This document shows positions 7,995 to 16,574 of a stretch of 37,812 bases of DNA, one piece after another. The position numbers and the translations under genes are program-made. Numbering within the stretch: position 1 is the first letter of the stretch; each line of letters starts with the position of its first letter. The notes beneath the pieces are model-generated. The model saw nothing but the letters and a program-made list of their open reading frames with translations. It was not told the origin of the DNA and made no database searches. Source of the stretch: Pseudolabrys sp. (GTDB lineage: Bacteria > Pseudomonadota > Alphaproteobacteria > Rhizobiales > Xanthobacteraceae); assembly GCA_019689975.1 (NCBI GenBank), contig JADGGK010000026.1:1-37812 (forward strand), read 5' to 3'.

Positions 7995-9029
7995 ATGCTC
8001 GATGTCGTTTCCTCCCAACCAATCGGGAGCGGGGAGCCGTCTCGCTTGGCCGCACCCGCGCCACCCGACAGCGAGGCGCTCGACGCTTATTCGCGGGTCG
8101 TGACCGCGGTGGCGGAGCGGGTCGGCCCGGCGGTGGTGCGCGTCGACGTGCGCAAGGCGCGCGGAGGCTCCGCCGGCGTCGGCTCGGGCGTCGTCATCGC
8201 ACCCGACGGCCTCGTTCTTACCAATGCCCATGTGGTGGACGCCGCCCATGACATCCGGCTTCTCGATTCGGAGGGTCGCTCGATCGAGGCGCGCAAGCTC
8301 GGCGAGGACCCCGACACCGATCTTGCCTTGTTGCGCGCCGACTCGGCGCGCGACCTGCCGTTTGCGCCGCTCGGCGACTCCAAGGCGCTGCGGCGCGGCC
8401 AGCTCGTGGTGGCGATCGGCAATCCGCTCGGTTTCGAGTGTACCGTGACCGCCGGCGTGATCTCGGCGCTCGGCCGTTCGCTGCGCGCCAAATCCGGTCG
8501 GCTGATCGAGGACGTCATTCAGACCGACGCCGCCCTCAATCCGGGCAATTCGGGCGGGCCGCTGGTGTCCTCCAGCGGCGAAGTCGTCGGTATCAACACG
8601 GCCGTGATCCTGGGCGCTCAGGGCATCTGTTTTGCGGTCGCGTCGAACACGGCGCGCTTCGTGCTCAGCCAGTTGATAAGGCACGGCCGCGTGCGACGCG
8701 CCTATATCGGCGTGTCGGCACAGACCGTGCCGATCTCGCGCCGGCAGGCACATGCGGCGGACGTCGCGAATGCAAGCGGCGCGATGGTCACGACCCTCGA
8801 GCCGCACGGACCTGCGGCCGCCGCCGGTCTCATGAGTCTCGATGTGATCGTGCGCGCCGACGGCCTGCAGGTGACCGGCGTCGACGATCTGATCCGGCTG
8901 CTCGATGCCGAACGCATCGGCAAGACGATTCCGATCGACGTGTTGCGGCGCGGGGCGCTGCGCAGCTTCAGCGTGACGCCGTCGGAGCGGCCCGCCGCAG
9001 CGGTCGTTGCCTCGCGCAGCGGCGCCTAG
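7995..9029 (+). CDS. S1C-family (HtrA/Deg-like) serine protease with one PDZ domain
   Basis: This is a trypsin-like protease of the Deg/HtrA group. The triad is intact: H79 in LTNAHVVD, D109 in DPDTDLALLR and S186 in NPGNSGGPLV, counted from ATG 7995 (344 aa). A single PDZ domain occupies roughly 250-335 (GAMVTTLEPHGPAAAAGL...). No signal peptide is apparent from any start, unlike classical DegP/DegQ, so the protein may be cytoplasmic or exported by a route I cannot see. Alternative starts are GTG 7884 and ATG 7959; none has a good ribosome-binding site. The preceding stretch 7794-7994 holds nothing else recognisable. Confidence 0.88.
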   Translation: MLDVVSSQPIGSGEPSRLAAPAPPDSEALDAYSRVVTAVAERVGPAVVRVDVRKARGGSAGVGSGVVIAPDGLVLTNAHVVDAAHDIRLLDSEGRSIEARKLGEDPDTDLALLRADSARDLPFAPLGDSKALRRGQLVVAIGNPLGFECTVTAGVISALGRSLRAKSGRLIEDVIQTDAALNPGNSGGPLVSSSGEVVGINTAVILGAQGICFAVASNTARFVLSQLIRHGRVRRAYIGVSAQTVPISRRQAHAADVANASGAMVTTLEPHGPAAAAGLMSLDVIVRADGLQVTGVDDLIRLLDAERIGKTIPIDVLRRGALRSFSVTPSERPAAAVVASRSGA

Positions 9030-9214
9030 GTGCCGCCGCGCGTCGGCCGCCTCGACGGCGCAGGCGCATGCAGCAATGTCCCCGCTTCCCGTCTCGGCCC
9101 GTGGCGACCTGCGGCGATAACGGCATTGCCGGCGCGGGCGGGGGTCCGGGGGTCTCCCGACGGTGCACGGCTTTCGTTTATGCTTCGCGACCGCCATCCG
9201 ACAGGGAGGTCGAC

Positions 9215-9604
9215 ATGCGTTTGCCGTCGCGGTCATGGACGTTGAGCGTCGCCGCGCTCGCGATAGCCGTCGTGCCGGCGCGCGCCCAGGCATTCACCGT
9301 CCGCTTCTCCTGGGCCGGAATTCCCGCCTGCCAGGCAGTCTCGCCGGCCTTCGAGCTGCGCGACGTGCCGCCCGGCACCAAGCGGCTGAGCTTCACCATG
9401 ACCGACCTCGATGTGCCGACGTTCCATCATGGCGGCGCGACGATTCCCTATACCGGCGATGCCGTAGAGCGCGGCGCGATCCGTTATATCGGGCCGTGCC
9501 CGCCGGCCGGGCAGCGACATCGCTACCAGTGGACGGTGCGCGCGCTCGACGCAGCCGGCCGGATCTTGGGCAGCGCGACGGCGACGGCCACCTTCCCGCC
9601 GTGA
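9215..9604 (+). CDS. Small secreted PEBP-like (YbhB/YbcL) protein
   Basis: This 129-aa protein has a signal peptide (MRLPSRSWTLSVAALAIAVV, cleavage near ARAQA). The mature part has the pattern of phosphatidylethanolamine-binding-protein relatives: SPAFELRDVPPGTKRLSFTMTDLDVPTFHHGG early, and a C-terminal HRYQWTVRALD strand. It is shorter than E. coli YbhB. The start at 9215 is well supported by the ribosome-binding site AGGGAGGT ending 4-5 bp upstream; longer in-frame extensions are shadows of the upstream protease. Function of bacterial members is poorly known. Confidence 0.85.
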   Translation: MRLPSRSWTLSVAALAIAVVPARAQAFTVRFSWAGIPACQAVSPAFELRDVPPGTKRLSFTMTDLDVPTFHHGGATIPYTGDAVERGAIRYIGPCPPAGQRHRYQWTVRALDAAGRILGSATATATFPP

Positions 9605-9652
9605 ACGCGGCGGCCGCAACCGCCGACGCGCGTCGGGGTCGGTCCATCGGTC

Positions 9653-9682
9653 CTGGATTGCTTCGCGTCGCTCGCGGTGACG
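9653..9682. repeat. Half unit of the palindromic repeat family
   Basis: CTGGATTGCTTCGCGTCGCT followed by CGCGGTGACG matches the right half of the units at 169-436 (CTGGATTGCTTC...CTCGCAATGACG) with a few changes. It lies between the convergent PEBP-like and LsrF-like genes. Confidence 0.7.
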
Positions 9683-9731
9683 CGTCAATGCGGCGCGCGC
9701 AATCACGGGTCGATAGTGCCCGCAAGCCGCT

Positions 9732-10610
9732 CTAGCCCTTCGCCTTCAGCGCGCGGAACAGCTCGAAGGCGTCTTTCGGATGCATGTTCTGATGCACGAC
9801 CGCGTTGACGGCCGCGAGCATGGCGCTCGGCGCGTCCGACTGGAAGATGTTGCGGCCCATGTCCACCCCGGCGGCGCCCTGCTGCACGGCCTTGTAGGCC
9901 ATGGTGAGCGCGTCGTATTCGGGCAGCTTCTTGCCGCCCGCCATCACGATCGGCACGGGACAGGAGGCGGTCACGGTTTCGAAGCCGTGCTCGACGTAAT
10001 AGGTCTTCACATAGTGCGCGCCGAGCTCGGCGATGATGCGGCAGGCAAGCCGGAAATACTTGGCGTCGCGCGTCATGGATTTGCCCACGGCGGTGATACC
10101 CATCACCGGGATGCCGAGGCGCAGGCCGGAATCGACGAGTCGCGTCATGTTGCGGACCGATCGCGTCTCGTGTTCGCCGCCGATGAACACCTGGATGCCG
10201 ACGCCGGCGGCATTGAGTCTGACCGCATCCTCCATGTCCATCGCGATCTGCTCGTCGGACAGTTCCTCGCGCAGGATGCTCGGCCCGCCGCTCGCGCGCA
10301 GCACCATCGGTTTCGTGCAATCGGCAGGAATCACGCTGCGCAGGATCCCGCGGGTGCAGAACAGCGCATCGCATTGCGGCAGGAGCGGCACGATCGACAG
10401 ATCCACGCGCTCGAGCCCGGACGTCGGACCCTGGAAATAACCGTGGTCGATTGCCAGCATCACCGTCCGCCCGGTCTTCGGATTGAAGGTGCGAGCGAGG
10501 CGATTTTTCATGCCCCAGTCGTACTGGTGCGCGCCCTTCAGGAAGAAGCCGGGTGCGGCCTGCGGCCTATCGGCCTGATAGCGCTCGCCTTCCTTATCGA
10601 TCTCCGGCAT
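9732..10610 (-). CDS. LsrF-like class I aldolase/thiolase (DhnA family)
   Basis: The sequence reads like E. coli LsrF along its whole length. LsrF is the 3-hydroxy-5-phosphonooxypentane-2,4-dione thiolase that ends autoinducer-2 degradation. Shared blocks include [29 protein letters not shown], the Schiff-base lysine K202 in [26 protein letters not shown] and [15 protein letters not shown] 10610 gives 292 aa, matching LsrF (about 291 aa); an upstream TTG at 10631 is less likely. None of lsrK, lsrG, lsrR or the lsrACDB transporter is present here. The neighbours are a PsiF-like gene and a RhaD-type aldolase/dehydrogenase, so the true substrate may be another sugar-derived phosphate. Family is secure; substrate is inferred. 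Confidence 0.85.
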   Translation of the reverse strand: MPEIDKEGERYQADRPQAAPGFFLKGAHQYDWGMKNRLARTFNPKTGRTVMLAIDHGYFQGPTSGLERVDLSIVPLLPQCDALFCTRGILRSVIPADCTKPMVLRASGGPSILREELSDEQIAMDMEDAVRLNAAGVGIQVFIGGEHETRSVRNMTRLVDSGLRLGIPVMGITAVGKSMTRDAKYFRLACRIIAELGAHYVKTYYVEHGFETVTASCPVPIVMAGGKKLPEYDALTMAYKAVQQGAAGVDMGRNIFQSDAPSAMLAAVNAVVHQNMHPKDAFELFRALKAKG

Positions 10611-10649
10611 GGGACCGACGCATTCCTGCAAGGAGCAACGGCGCCGCGC

Positions 10650-10949
10650 TCACTTCGGCGCGGCCGGTTCTTCGTCGGGCTCGGCCTCCGGTTGCGGCGG
10701 ATTGGCATTGGCTTTCGGCTGTGCGGCCGGCTTGGCGTTCTTCTTCAGCGCGGCCTTGCGCGCGGCCGGCTCGTAATTGCCCTTGCCCATGCATTTGGCG
10801 ATGAACGTCTTGCGCTTGGCACCCTCGAGCTTCTGGTCGTCGGCGCCGATGATGCAGGTCTGCATTTTCTCTTTGGAGGTTATGGCGACGGCGGGCGCGG
10901 CCGCAAGCAGCAGGGGAATCAGGGCGAGAATGGCCGGCTTGCACGGCAT
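10650..10949 (-). CDS. PsiF-like small exported protein
   Basis: This 99-aa protein has a signal peptide (about 1-22, ending AAAPAVA). The core holds two cysteines spaced as in PsiF repeats (MQTCIIGADDQKLEGAKRK then FIAKCMGKG). The tail is rich in Ala/Lys/Pro/Glu and looks disordered. PsiF of E. coli is phosphate-starvation inducible but functionally obscure. ATG 10949 is chosen because AAGGAG lies about 7 bp upstream and the signal peptide begins there; a longer in-frame extension lacks both. It sits between the LsrF-like and RhaD-like genes on the same strand, 39 bp upstream of the former. Confidence 0.8.
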   Translation of the reverse strand: MPCKPAILALIPLLLAAAPAVAITSKEKMQTCIIGADDQKLEGAKRKTFIAKCMGKGNYEPAARKAALKKNAKPAAQPKANANPPQPEAEPDEEPAAPK

Positions 10950-11013
10950 GGATCGGTCTCCTTCGCGGTTGCTCGCTTCTGCAGGCACCATATCATGAAA
11001 TCCGCCGGCGGAG

Positions 11014-13068
11014 TCAGCGCAGCGCCGCGGCGATGTTGCCGCCGTCCACCGTGGTGACGCCGGCGGTGGTCTTGAGCGCCAAGGCCTGCGCCAAGAAGGC
11101 TTGGGCGACATCCTCGGCGGTCACCTCGCGGCGAAGCAGGTTGCCGCTCATATAGTCCTTCTCGGTGACGCCGCGCGCGGCGGCGCGCGCCTTGATGAAG
11201 GCATCGGTGAGGAGACCCGAACGGACCCGATCGGCATTGACCGCGTTGGCGCGGATCCCCTCGGCGCCGTAGTCGAGCGCATATTGCCGGGCAAGAAACA
11301 GGGTGGCGGCTTTCGGCAACCCGTAGGGGCCGAAATCGGGACCGGGATTGACCGCCTGTTTGGAGACGTTGAACAGGAGGCAGCCGCCGATGCCCTGTGC
11401 CAGCATGACCCGGACCGCCTCCTGCGCCACCTTCTGATGCGCGAAGAAATTGAGTTCAAAGCTTCGCCGCAATATCGACTCGTCGACCTCGCCGATGCGC
11501 CCCTGCCAAGCCGCCCCGGCGTTGGACACGACGATGTCCACGCCGCCGAATGTCGCGACGACCAGCGCGAATGCCGCGCGCACGGAGGCGGCGTCGGTGA
11601 CGTCGCAGGCGATGGGCAGCGCCGCGCCGCCGATCGCCGAGGCCTTCTCTCGCGCCGCCTTGGCGTCGATGTCGAGCAGCGCCACCTCCGCGCCGGCCTG
11701 CGCGAACAGGCGCGCCGTGGCCGAGCCGATTGCGCCGCCGGCGCCGGTGATGACGGCGACCTGGCCCGCGAGCGGGCGTCGTTCTTTCCGGCCGAGCTTG
11801 GCGATCTCGAGCGGCCAATATTCGCAGTCGAACATGTCGGCTTCGGCGATGCTGCAGAACGTGCCGATCGCTTCCGCATCGGCGATGACCCCGATCGCCG
11901 TGGCGGCGAGGTCGGCGGCCATGTTCGCCGCCTGCGCGTCGGATCCCAGGCCGAACAGGCCCACCCCCGGCACGAGCGCGACGCGCGGCATGGGGTCGTG
12001 CATGACGGCACCCGGCGCGCGCGGCGCGTGGCGCGCAAAATAGGCCTTGTAGTCGTCGGCAAATGCGCGCACGGATGCGTGCACGGCGGTCCTGAATTCG
12101 GCCAGTTTGCCGGTCTGCGGTGCAGGCAGCACGAGCGGCCACGGCTTCACGCGGATGACGTGATCGGGCGTGACCACGCCCGCGCGTACGCAACGCGCCA
12201 TGTCGCCGCGGTTGAGGAAATTCAGGATGGTATCGTCGGTCCGGAACGCCAGGATCGGACGCCGATGCGCGCCTTCGCCGTCGGCATCGCGCAGCGTCGC
12301 GGCCCCGCGCAGGATCGGCGCGACATCGCCGGCCGAGGCGACAGGGGCGGGAAGCGCCGCGGCCGCGAAGGTCTTGCGGTTCCGCTGCAACCGCGCTTCG
12401 GCGCGCGTGACGGCAGCGATCATGCGCTCATAGGATTCCCGCGCCGTATCCCCGAACGTGAAAAGACCGTGCTTGTCGAGAACCAGGCCCTCGACCTGCG
12501 GATTTTTCTCGTAGATGTCGGCGGCAAGGCGCGCGAGCGCAAATCCGGGCATGCAGTAGGGAACGAAGCCCATGCGGTCGCCGAACACCTCCTCGCAGAG
12601 CATGCGCGAGTGGGGCTGATCGAGCAGGCTCAGGAGTGCGGATGGATGGCTGTGGTCGATGAATTTAGCCGGCAGGAAGGCATGGAGCAGCATCTCGACC
12701 GAAGGGGAGGGTGCGAGCGGATCGAGCAGAAACGCGCGTTGCACGCGCGCCATTTCCGCATCGCTCAGCGTCTCGCGCGCACGCAGGCGTCGCAGCGGTT
12801 GCAGGCGCACGGCCGGGAAGTCCTCCGGCTCGACCGCCCCCATGTCGGCGCCGGACGCCTTGACATGGAGCACCTCGACCTCGTCGCCGGCAAGGTCGCG
12901 CGCGACCGCCTTGAGAGAGGTATTGCCTCCGCCGTGCAGCACGAGCCGCGGCTCGCGGCCGATGAGGCGCGTGGAATAAAGGCGGAGCGCGAGATCGCGC
13001 GCGACGCCGCATTGGCCATAGCGTGCTGCGGTCTCGTGCGCGTCGCGTTCGTTCCAGGCGGACTTCAT
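11014..13068 (-). CDS. Bifunctional class II aldolase / short-chain dehydrogenase (RhaD type)
   Basis: This is a natural fusion. Residues about 25-330 are a class II (zinc) aldolase domain with HGGGNTS, zinc ligands H139 and H141 in IDHSHPS, and H200 in LVLDKHGLFTFG. Residues about 432-684 are an SDR domain with TGAGGAIG (441-448), SNAG (515-518), S569, and the catalytic Y582-x-x-x-K586 in PYGLPK. This design matches rhizobial RhaD, where rhamnulose-1-phosphate cleavage and lactaldehyde oxidation are combined. No rhamnose isomerase, kinase or transporter is seen, so the sugar is uncertain. ATG 13068 is preferred over GTG 13071 because GGAGG sits 5 bp upstream. It follows rne by about 70 bp and may share its transcript. 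Confidence 0.88.
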   Translation of the reverse strand: MKSAWNERDAHETAARYGQCGVARDLALRLYSTRLIGREPRLVLHGGGNTSLKAVARDLAGDEVEVLHVKASGADMGAVEPEDFPAVRLQPLRRLRARETLSDAEMARVQRAFLLDPLAPSPSVEMLLHAFLPAKFIDHSHPSALLSLLDQPHSRMLCEEVFGDRMGFVPYCMPGFALARLAADIYEKNPQVEGLVLDKHGLFTFGDTARESYERMIAAVTRAEARLQRNRKTFAAAALPAPVASAGDVAPILRGAATLRDADGEGAHRRPILAFRTDDTILNFLNRGDMARCVRAGVVTPDHVIRVKPWPLVLPAPQTGKLAEFRTAVHASVRAFADDYKAYFARHAPRAPGAVMHDPMPRVALVPGVGLFGLGSDAQAANMAADLAATAIGVIADAEAIGTFCSIAEADMFDCEYWPLEIAKLGRKERRPLAGQVAVITGAGGAIGSATARLFAQAGAEVALLDIDAKAAREKASAIGGAALPIACDVTDAASVRAAFALVVATFGGVDIVVSNAGAAWQGRIGEVDESILRRSFELNFFAHQKVAQEAVRVMLAQGIGGCLLFNVSKQAVNPGPDFGPYGLPKAATLFLARQYALDYGAEGIRANAVNADRVRSGLLTDAFIKARAAARGVTEKDYMSGNLLRREVTAEDVAQAFLAQALALKTTAGVTTVDGGNIAAALR

Positions 13069-13138
13069 CACGGCCTCCGCGCGAATGGGCGGCGCGCGAC
13101 GGCGTTCAGCCGGCGGCGGTTCGGCATGGGCGCGACAT

Positions 13139-16000
13139 TCAGGTGCGGCGCCACCATCCGCGTTTGGGCTGCGCCGGCTCTTCGCTTGACGTGACCGAGA
13201 TGACCGGCATCGGCGGCGGGCTCACCGGAGGCGGCGAATCGATCCCGCCGGCGAAGGGCGCCGGCTCGCGGACCGTCGAACGACGGCGCGGCGGCTGGGA
13301 TTCCGCCGGCGCCGCTTCGCCCGGAGAGGCCACGTCGGACCGCGACGGCGGCGCCGCCGGGTGCGGATCGGCGTGCAGATCGGCGTGAGGGGGAGGCGGC
13401 GAAAAGACCGGCGCTTGCGCCGCGCCCGCGGCATCGAAGACGGCAGGCGCCGGCTCCACGCCCGGCTCGCTCGCGACCTGACCGTCGCTCTCGCGCTGGA
13501 AATCGCCATTGCGGCGACGATTGCGGCGGCCGCCGCGGCGGCCGCGCCGACGCCGGCGGCGCCCCTGGCGCTCCCCGCCGTTCTCCGCGGCGAGGGCCTC
13601 GCGCGGCGCCGGCGTCTCGGCCTGCTCGCCGTCGATCGCCCCCTCCACGACACCGGCTTCGTTGCCGTCACGCGCCGGCGCGACGGCATCCTCGCCCGGG
13701 CTCGTCTGCGCCGCAGGCGGCCGTGCGTCCTGGCCGCGGTCGCGCCCGCGGCGGCGACGGCGGCGGCCGTGCGGCTCTCCCTGGGCATCCTCGGCGGGCA
13801 TCGCGCGGCTTCCCGACACCCCCGGGGATGCGTCCGTCTCCTCCGCTTCCGACGGTTCGGCCGGCGCAAGCGCTACCGGCGTCGACGGCGCATGGGCGCG
13901 CGCCGTCTCGAGGGCATGCACGTGTTCGCCGCGGTCGATCACGAAAGACTGCTGCCCGCTGATGGTCGGATCGACGGAAACCGTGATCGTGACGCGGAAC
14001 CGCTCCTCCAATTGGCGCAGATGCGCGCGCTTGTGGTTGAGCATGTAAAGCGCGACCTCGGTGCGGGTCCGCACGATGAGATTGTGCGTCGCGCCCTTGA
14101 GCAGCATCTCCTCGAGCGCCCGCAGCGCCTGCAGCGCGACCGAAGAGACCGAACGCACATGACCGGAGCCGCCGCACAGGGGGCATTTTTCGGTCGAGGA
14201 TTCCAGCACCGAGCTGCGGATGCGTTGGCGCGACATTTCCAGAAGGCCGAAGTGGGAAATGCGGCCGACCTGGATGCGGGCGCGATCCTGCTTGAGCGCT
14301 TCCTTGAGCCTGCGCTCGACCATGCGGTTGTTGCGCGGCTCGTCCATGTCGATGAAATCGATGACGATGAGGCCGGCAAGGTCGCGCAGCCGCAGCTGGC
14401 GCGCGATCTCCTCGGCGGCTTCGAGATTGGTCTTGAGCGCCGTGTCCTCGATATGGTGCTCGCGTGTCGCCCGGCCGGAATTGACGTCGATCGCCACCAG
14501 CGCCTCGGCTTGGTTGATGACGATGTAGCCGCCGGATTTGAGCTGCACCACCGGCGAGAACATGGCGTCGAGCTGATTCTCGATGCCGTAGCGGCTGAAG
14601 ATCGGCTGCTGGTCCTTGTAGAGCTTCACGTTCTTCACGTGGCTCGGCATCAACATGCGCATCATTTCGCGCGCGTCGCGATATCCGGCCTCGCCGGCGA
14701 CGATCACCTCGTCGATGTCCTTGGTATAGAGATCGCGGATCGCGCGCTTGGTCAGCGACCCCTCCTCATAGACCAGCGTGGGCGCCGTCGATTTCAGTGT
14801 GAGGTCACGAATTTGCTCCCATAAGCGCAACAGATACTCGAAGTCGCGCTTGACCTCGCTCTTGGTGCGGGAGGCCCCCGCCGTGCGCAGGATGACGCCC
14901 ATGCCTTCCGGCACGTCGAGCTCCGCGGCGATCTCCTTCAGCCGCGCACGGTCCTCCGGATTGGTGATCTTGCGTGAAATACCGCCGCCGCGGGCCGTAT
15001 TGGGCATCAAAACCGAGTAGCGGCCGGCAAGCGAGAGATAGGTGGTCAGCGCCGCGCCCTTGGTGCCGCGCTCCTCCTTGACGACCTGCACCAGCATCAC
15101 CTGCCGGCGCTTGATGACCTCCTGGATCTTGTATTGCCGACGCAGGCGGGGGATGCGTTCCTGCGCTTCCTCGAGCGCGTCGGCGCCGCCGACCGACTCG
15201 ACCACATCTTCTTCCACCGTTTCCTCGCCGGCATCGTTGCCGTCGGCGGCAGCCGGTTCGGAATCCCCCTCGGCAGCGGAGGCCTGGGCCGTCGACTCCG
15301 CACTCTCGGCATCCTGGATCGGCCCGGCTTCTTCGCCCGCGCGCTCGCCCTCGGCCTGCGGGTCGAGGCCGTCCGCGGCCGCGGTGCGCTCGACTTCCGC
15401 GGGCGGGGAAGGCGGGAGCATCGCGGGCTCCTCGGCTGCGTCGGCCGCGGAAGGGGAACTCTCGCCTGCGGCCGGCGGCGCGAGGGATTCCGGCGACGGC
15501 ACGACCGCCGGCGCCGCCGCGGCGGCTTCTTCCTTTTCCTTATCCTCCTCGCGGAATTCGGAGGGTTCCTCCGAGCGCTCGCTCGTATCGGGTCCGAGCG
15601 GCTCGTCGGCGATCGGCTCGCTGCGCGCGCTTGCCTCGCCGCGGGTTGCGGCCTGCGCGCGATGCCGATGACGGCGCCCGCGGATGTCCGCATCCTCGTC
15701 GGCCTCATGCTGCGCGCGCGCTTCCTCGGCGATGAGGGCCTGCCGATCCGCGACTGGGATCTGATAATAGTCGGGGTGGATTTCCGAGAAGGCCAGGAAG
15801 CCGTGCCGGTTGCCGCCGTAGTCGACGAAGGCCGCCTGCAGCGAAGGTTCTACGCGGGTGACCTTGGCGAGATAGATGTTACCGCGCAGTTGTTTGCGGT
15901 GGGCGCTCTCGAAGTCGAATTCCTCGACACGGTTGCCGCGCAATACGACCACCCGCGTCTCTTCCGGGTGCGTCGCGTCGATCAACATCTTGTCGGCCAT
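13139..16000 (-). CDS. rne: Ribonuclease E
   Basis: RNase E is the essential endoribonuclease and scaffold of the RNA degradosome. The 953-aa protein starts MADKMLIDATHPEE. An S1 domain is split by a Glu/Ala/Pro-rich insert (about 95-285), typical of alphaproteobacteria. The catalytic metal residues are D505 (LVAIDVNSG) and D548 (VIDFIDM), equivalent to E. coli D303 and D346. The zinc link is C606-x-x-C609 (CPLCGG). The C-terminal half has Arg-rich RNA-binding blocks around the GRRRRRRG repeats, then a Pro-rich tail ending GWWRRT, like the Caulobacter RNase E tail that binds PNPase. It has a long structured leader (16001-16574). The Shine-Dalgarno sequence is weak. Confidence 0.97.
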   Translation of the reverse strand: MADKMLIDATHPEETRVVVLRGNRVEEFDFESAHRKQLRGNIYLAKVTRVEPSLQAAFVDYGGNRHGFLAFSEIHPDYYQIPVADRQALIAEEARAQHEADEDADIRGRRHRHRAQAATRGEASARSEPIADEPLGPDTSERSEEPSEFREEDKEKEEAAAAAPAVVPSPESLAPPAAGESSPSAADAAEEPAMLPPSPPAEVERTAAADGLDPQAEGERAGEEAGPIQDAESAESTAQASAAEGDSEPAAADGNDAGEETVEEDVVESVGGADALEEAQERIPRLRRQYKIQEVIKRRQVMLVQVVKEERGTKGAALTTYLSLAGRYSVLMPNTARGGGISRKITNPEDRARLKEIAAELDVPEGMGVILRTAGASRTKSEVKRDFEYLLRLWEQIRDLTLKSTAPTLVYEEGSLTKRAIRDLYTKDIDEVIVAGEAGYRDAREMMRMLMPSHVKNVKLYKDQQPIFSRYGIENQLDAMFSPVVQLKSGGYIVINQAEALVAIDVNSGRATREHHIEDTALKTNLEAAEEIARQLRLRDLAGLIVIDFIDMDEPRNNRMVERRLKEALKQDRARIQVGRISHFGLLEMSRQRIRSSVLESSTEKCPLCGGSGHVRSVSSVALQALRALEEMLLKGATHNLIVRTRTEVALYMLNHKRAHLRQLEERFRVTITVSVDPTISGQQSFVIDRGEHVHALETARAHAPSTPVALAPAEPSEAEETDASPGVSGSRAMPAEDAQGEPHGRRRRRRGRDRGQDARPPAAQTSPGEDAVAPARDGNEAGVVEGAIDGEQAETPAPREALAAENGGERQGRRRRRRGRRGGRRNRRRNGDFQRESDGQVASEPGVEPAPAVFDAAGAAQAPVFSPPPPHADLHADPHPAAPPSRSDVASPGEAAPAESQPPRRRSTVREPAPFAGGIDSPPPVSPPPMPVISVTSSEEPAQPKRGWWRRT

Positions 16001-16574
16001 GGGAGAATCTCACGCGGGCCGGCGAACTTGCGTGCGCGCACGCGCCGCGCTCAACGCGGTCGGCGCCGGCCGGATGGGGGTTGGGGACGTGGGCCGCGCG
16101 TTCCCGCTCGCTGCGGCTTGCTGAACCGGCGCGCGCCGTCACGACGTCATCGTGGCGGATCAGCGCGTCAAATGGCTCTCGCTGCGGACACGGCAGCATG
16201 AAACTTGCGACCTTACGGTACGGCGGCGCGGAAACGACACCGCGCGGCCGGGATTGGCAGTCGCCGACGGGATTTTCACAGGCGGCCGTCGTCCCGCGCT
16301 GCTCCGGTTGTCCTCTCACAAGGGCCTGAGGCCAGTTCCGCCTCATCCACACGCCGCCCCCGCCCTCGGGGGTAGCCGGAGTTTGAGGCGCGCCGCAGCC
16401 CGAACACGGCACAACCGGAAATCCTTGACCGTCGACAGATCCTACATACGGCCGGAATCCCTCAATGGCAAGCAGGGCTTGGCCGGGCCGCGCGCCCGGA
16501 ATTGCGACCTGCGTGCAACACTCCCGCGCCGGAATGAGCGGCCGGTCAAGTTCCGTTAACCGAACCGGCACCTA
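16001..16574 (-). promoter_or_regulatory. Long rne leader / divergent promoter region with strong hairpins
   Basis: This 574-bp gap between divergent rne and amiC holds no credible gene. It contains GGCCTGAGGCC (16323-16333), a tight stem CCCCCG/CGGGGG with a 4-nt loop (16357-16372), and an enclosing GCCTCA (16340-16345) / TGAGGC (16384-16389) pair, together suggesting a folded RNA on either strand. RNase E autoregulates through its 5' UTR in enterobacteria, and a different rne leader motif is known in Pseudomonas; a comparable leader here is inference. Promoters for both genes should lie here, but I cannot assign -35/-10 boxes with confidence. Confidence 0.5.

Noticed and set aside
8438-9604. 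388-codon frame ending with the PEBP-like protein
   Set aside because: Its first 259 codons overlap the serine protease gene in another frame; only the part from ATG 9215, with its own ribosome-binding site and signal peptide, is real.
11101-13194. 697-codon plus-strand frame opposite the RhaD-like gene
   Set aside because: It is fully antisense to a gene with intact motifs in both domains; composition is that of a shadow frame.
16152-16559. Plus-strand 135-codon frame between rne and amiC
   Set aside because: No motif, Arg/Pro-rich composition, no ribosome-binding site, and it lies over strong hairpins; treated as leader or promoter DNA.
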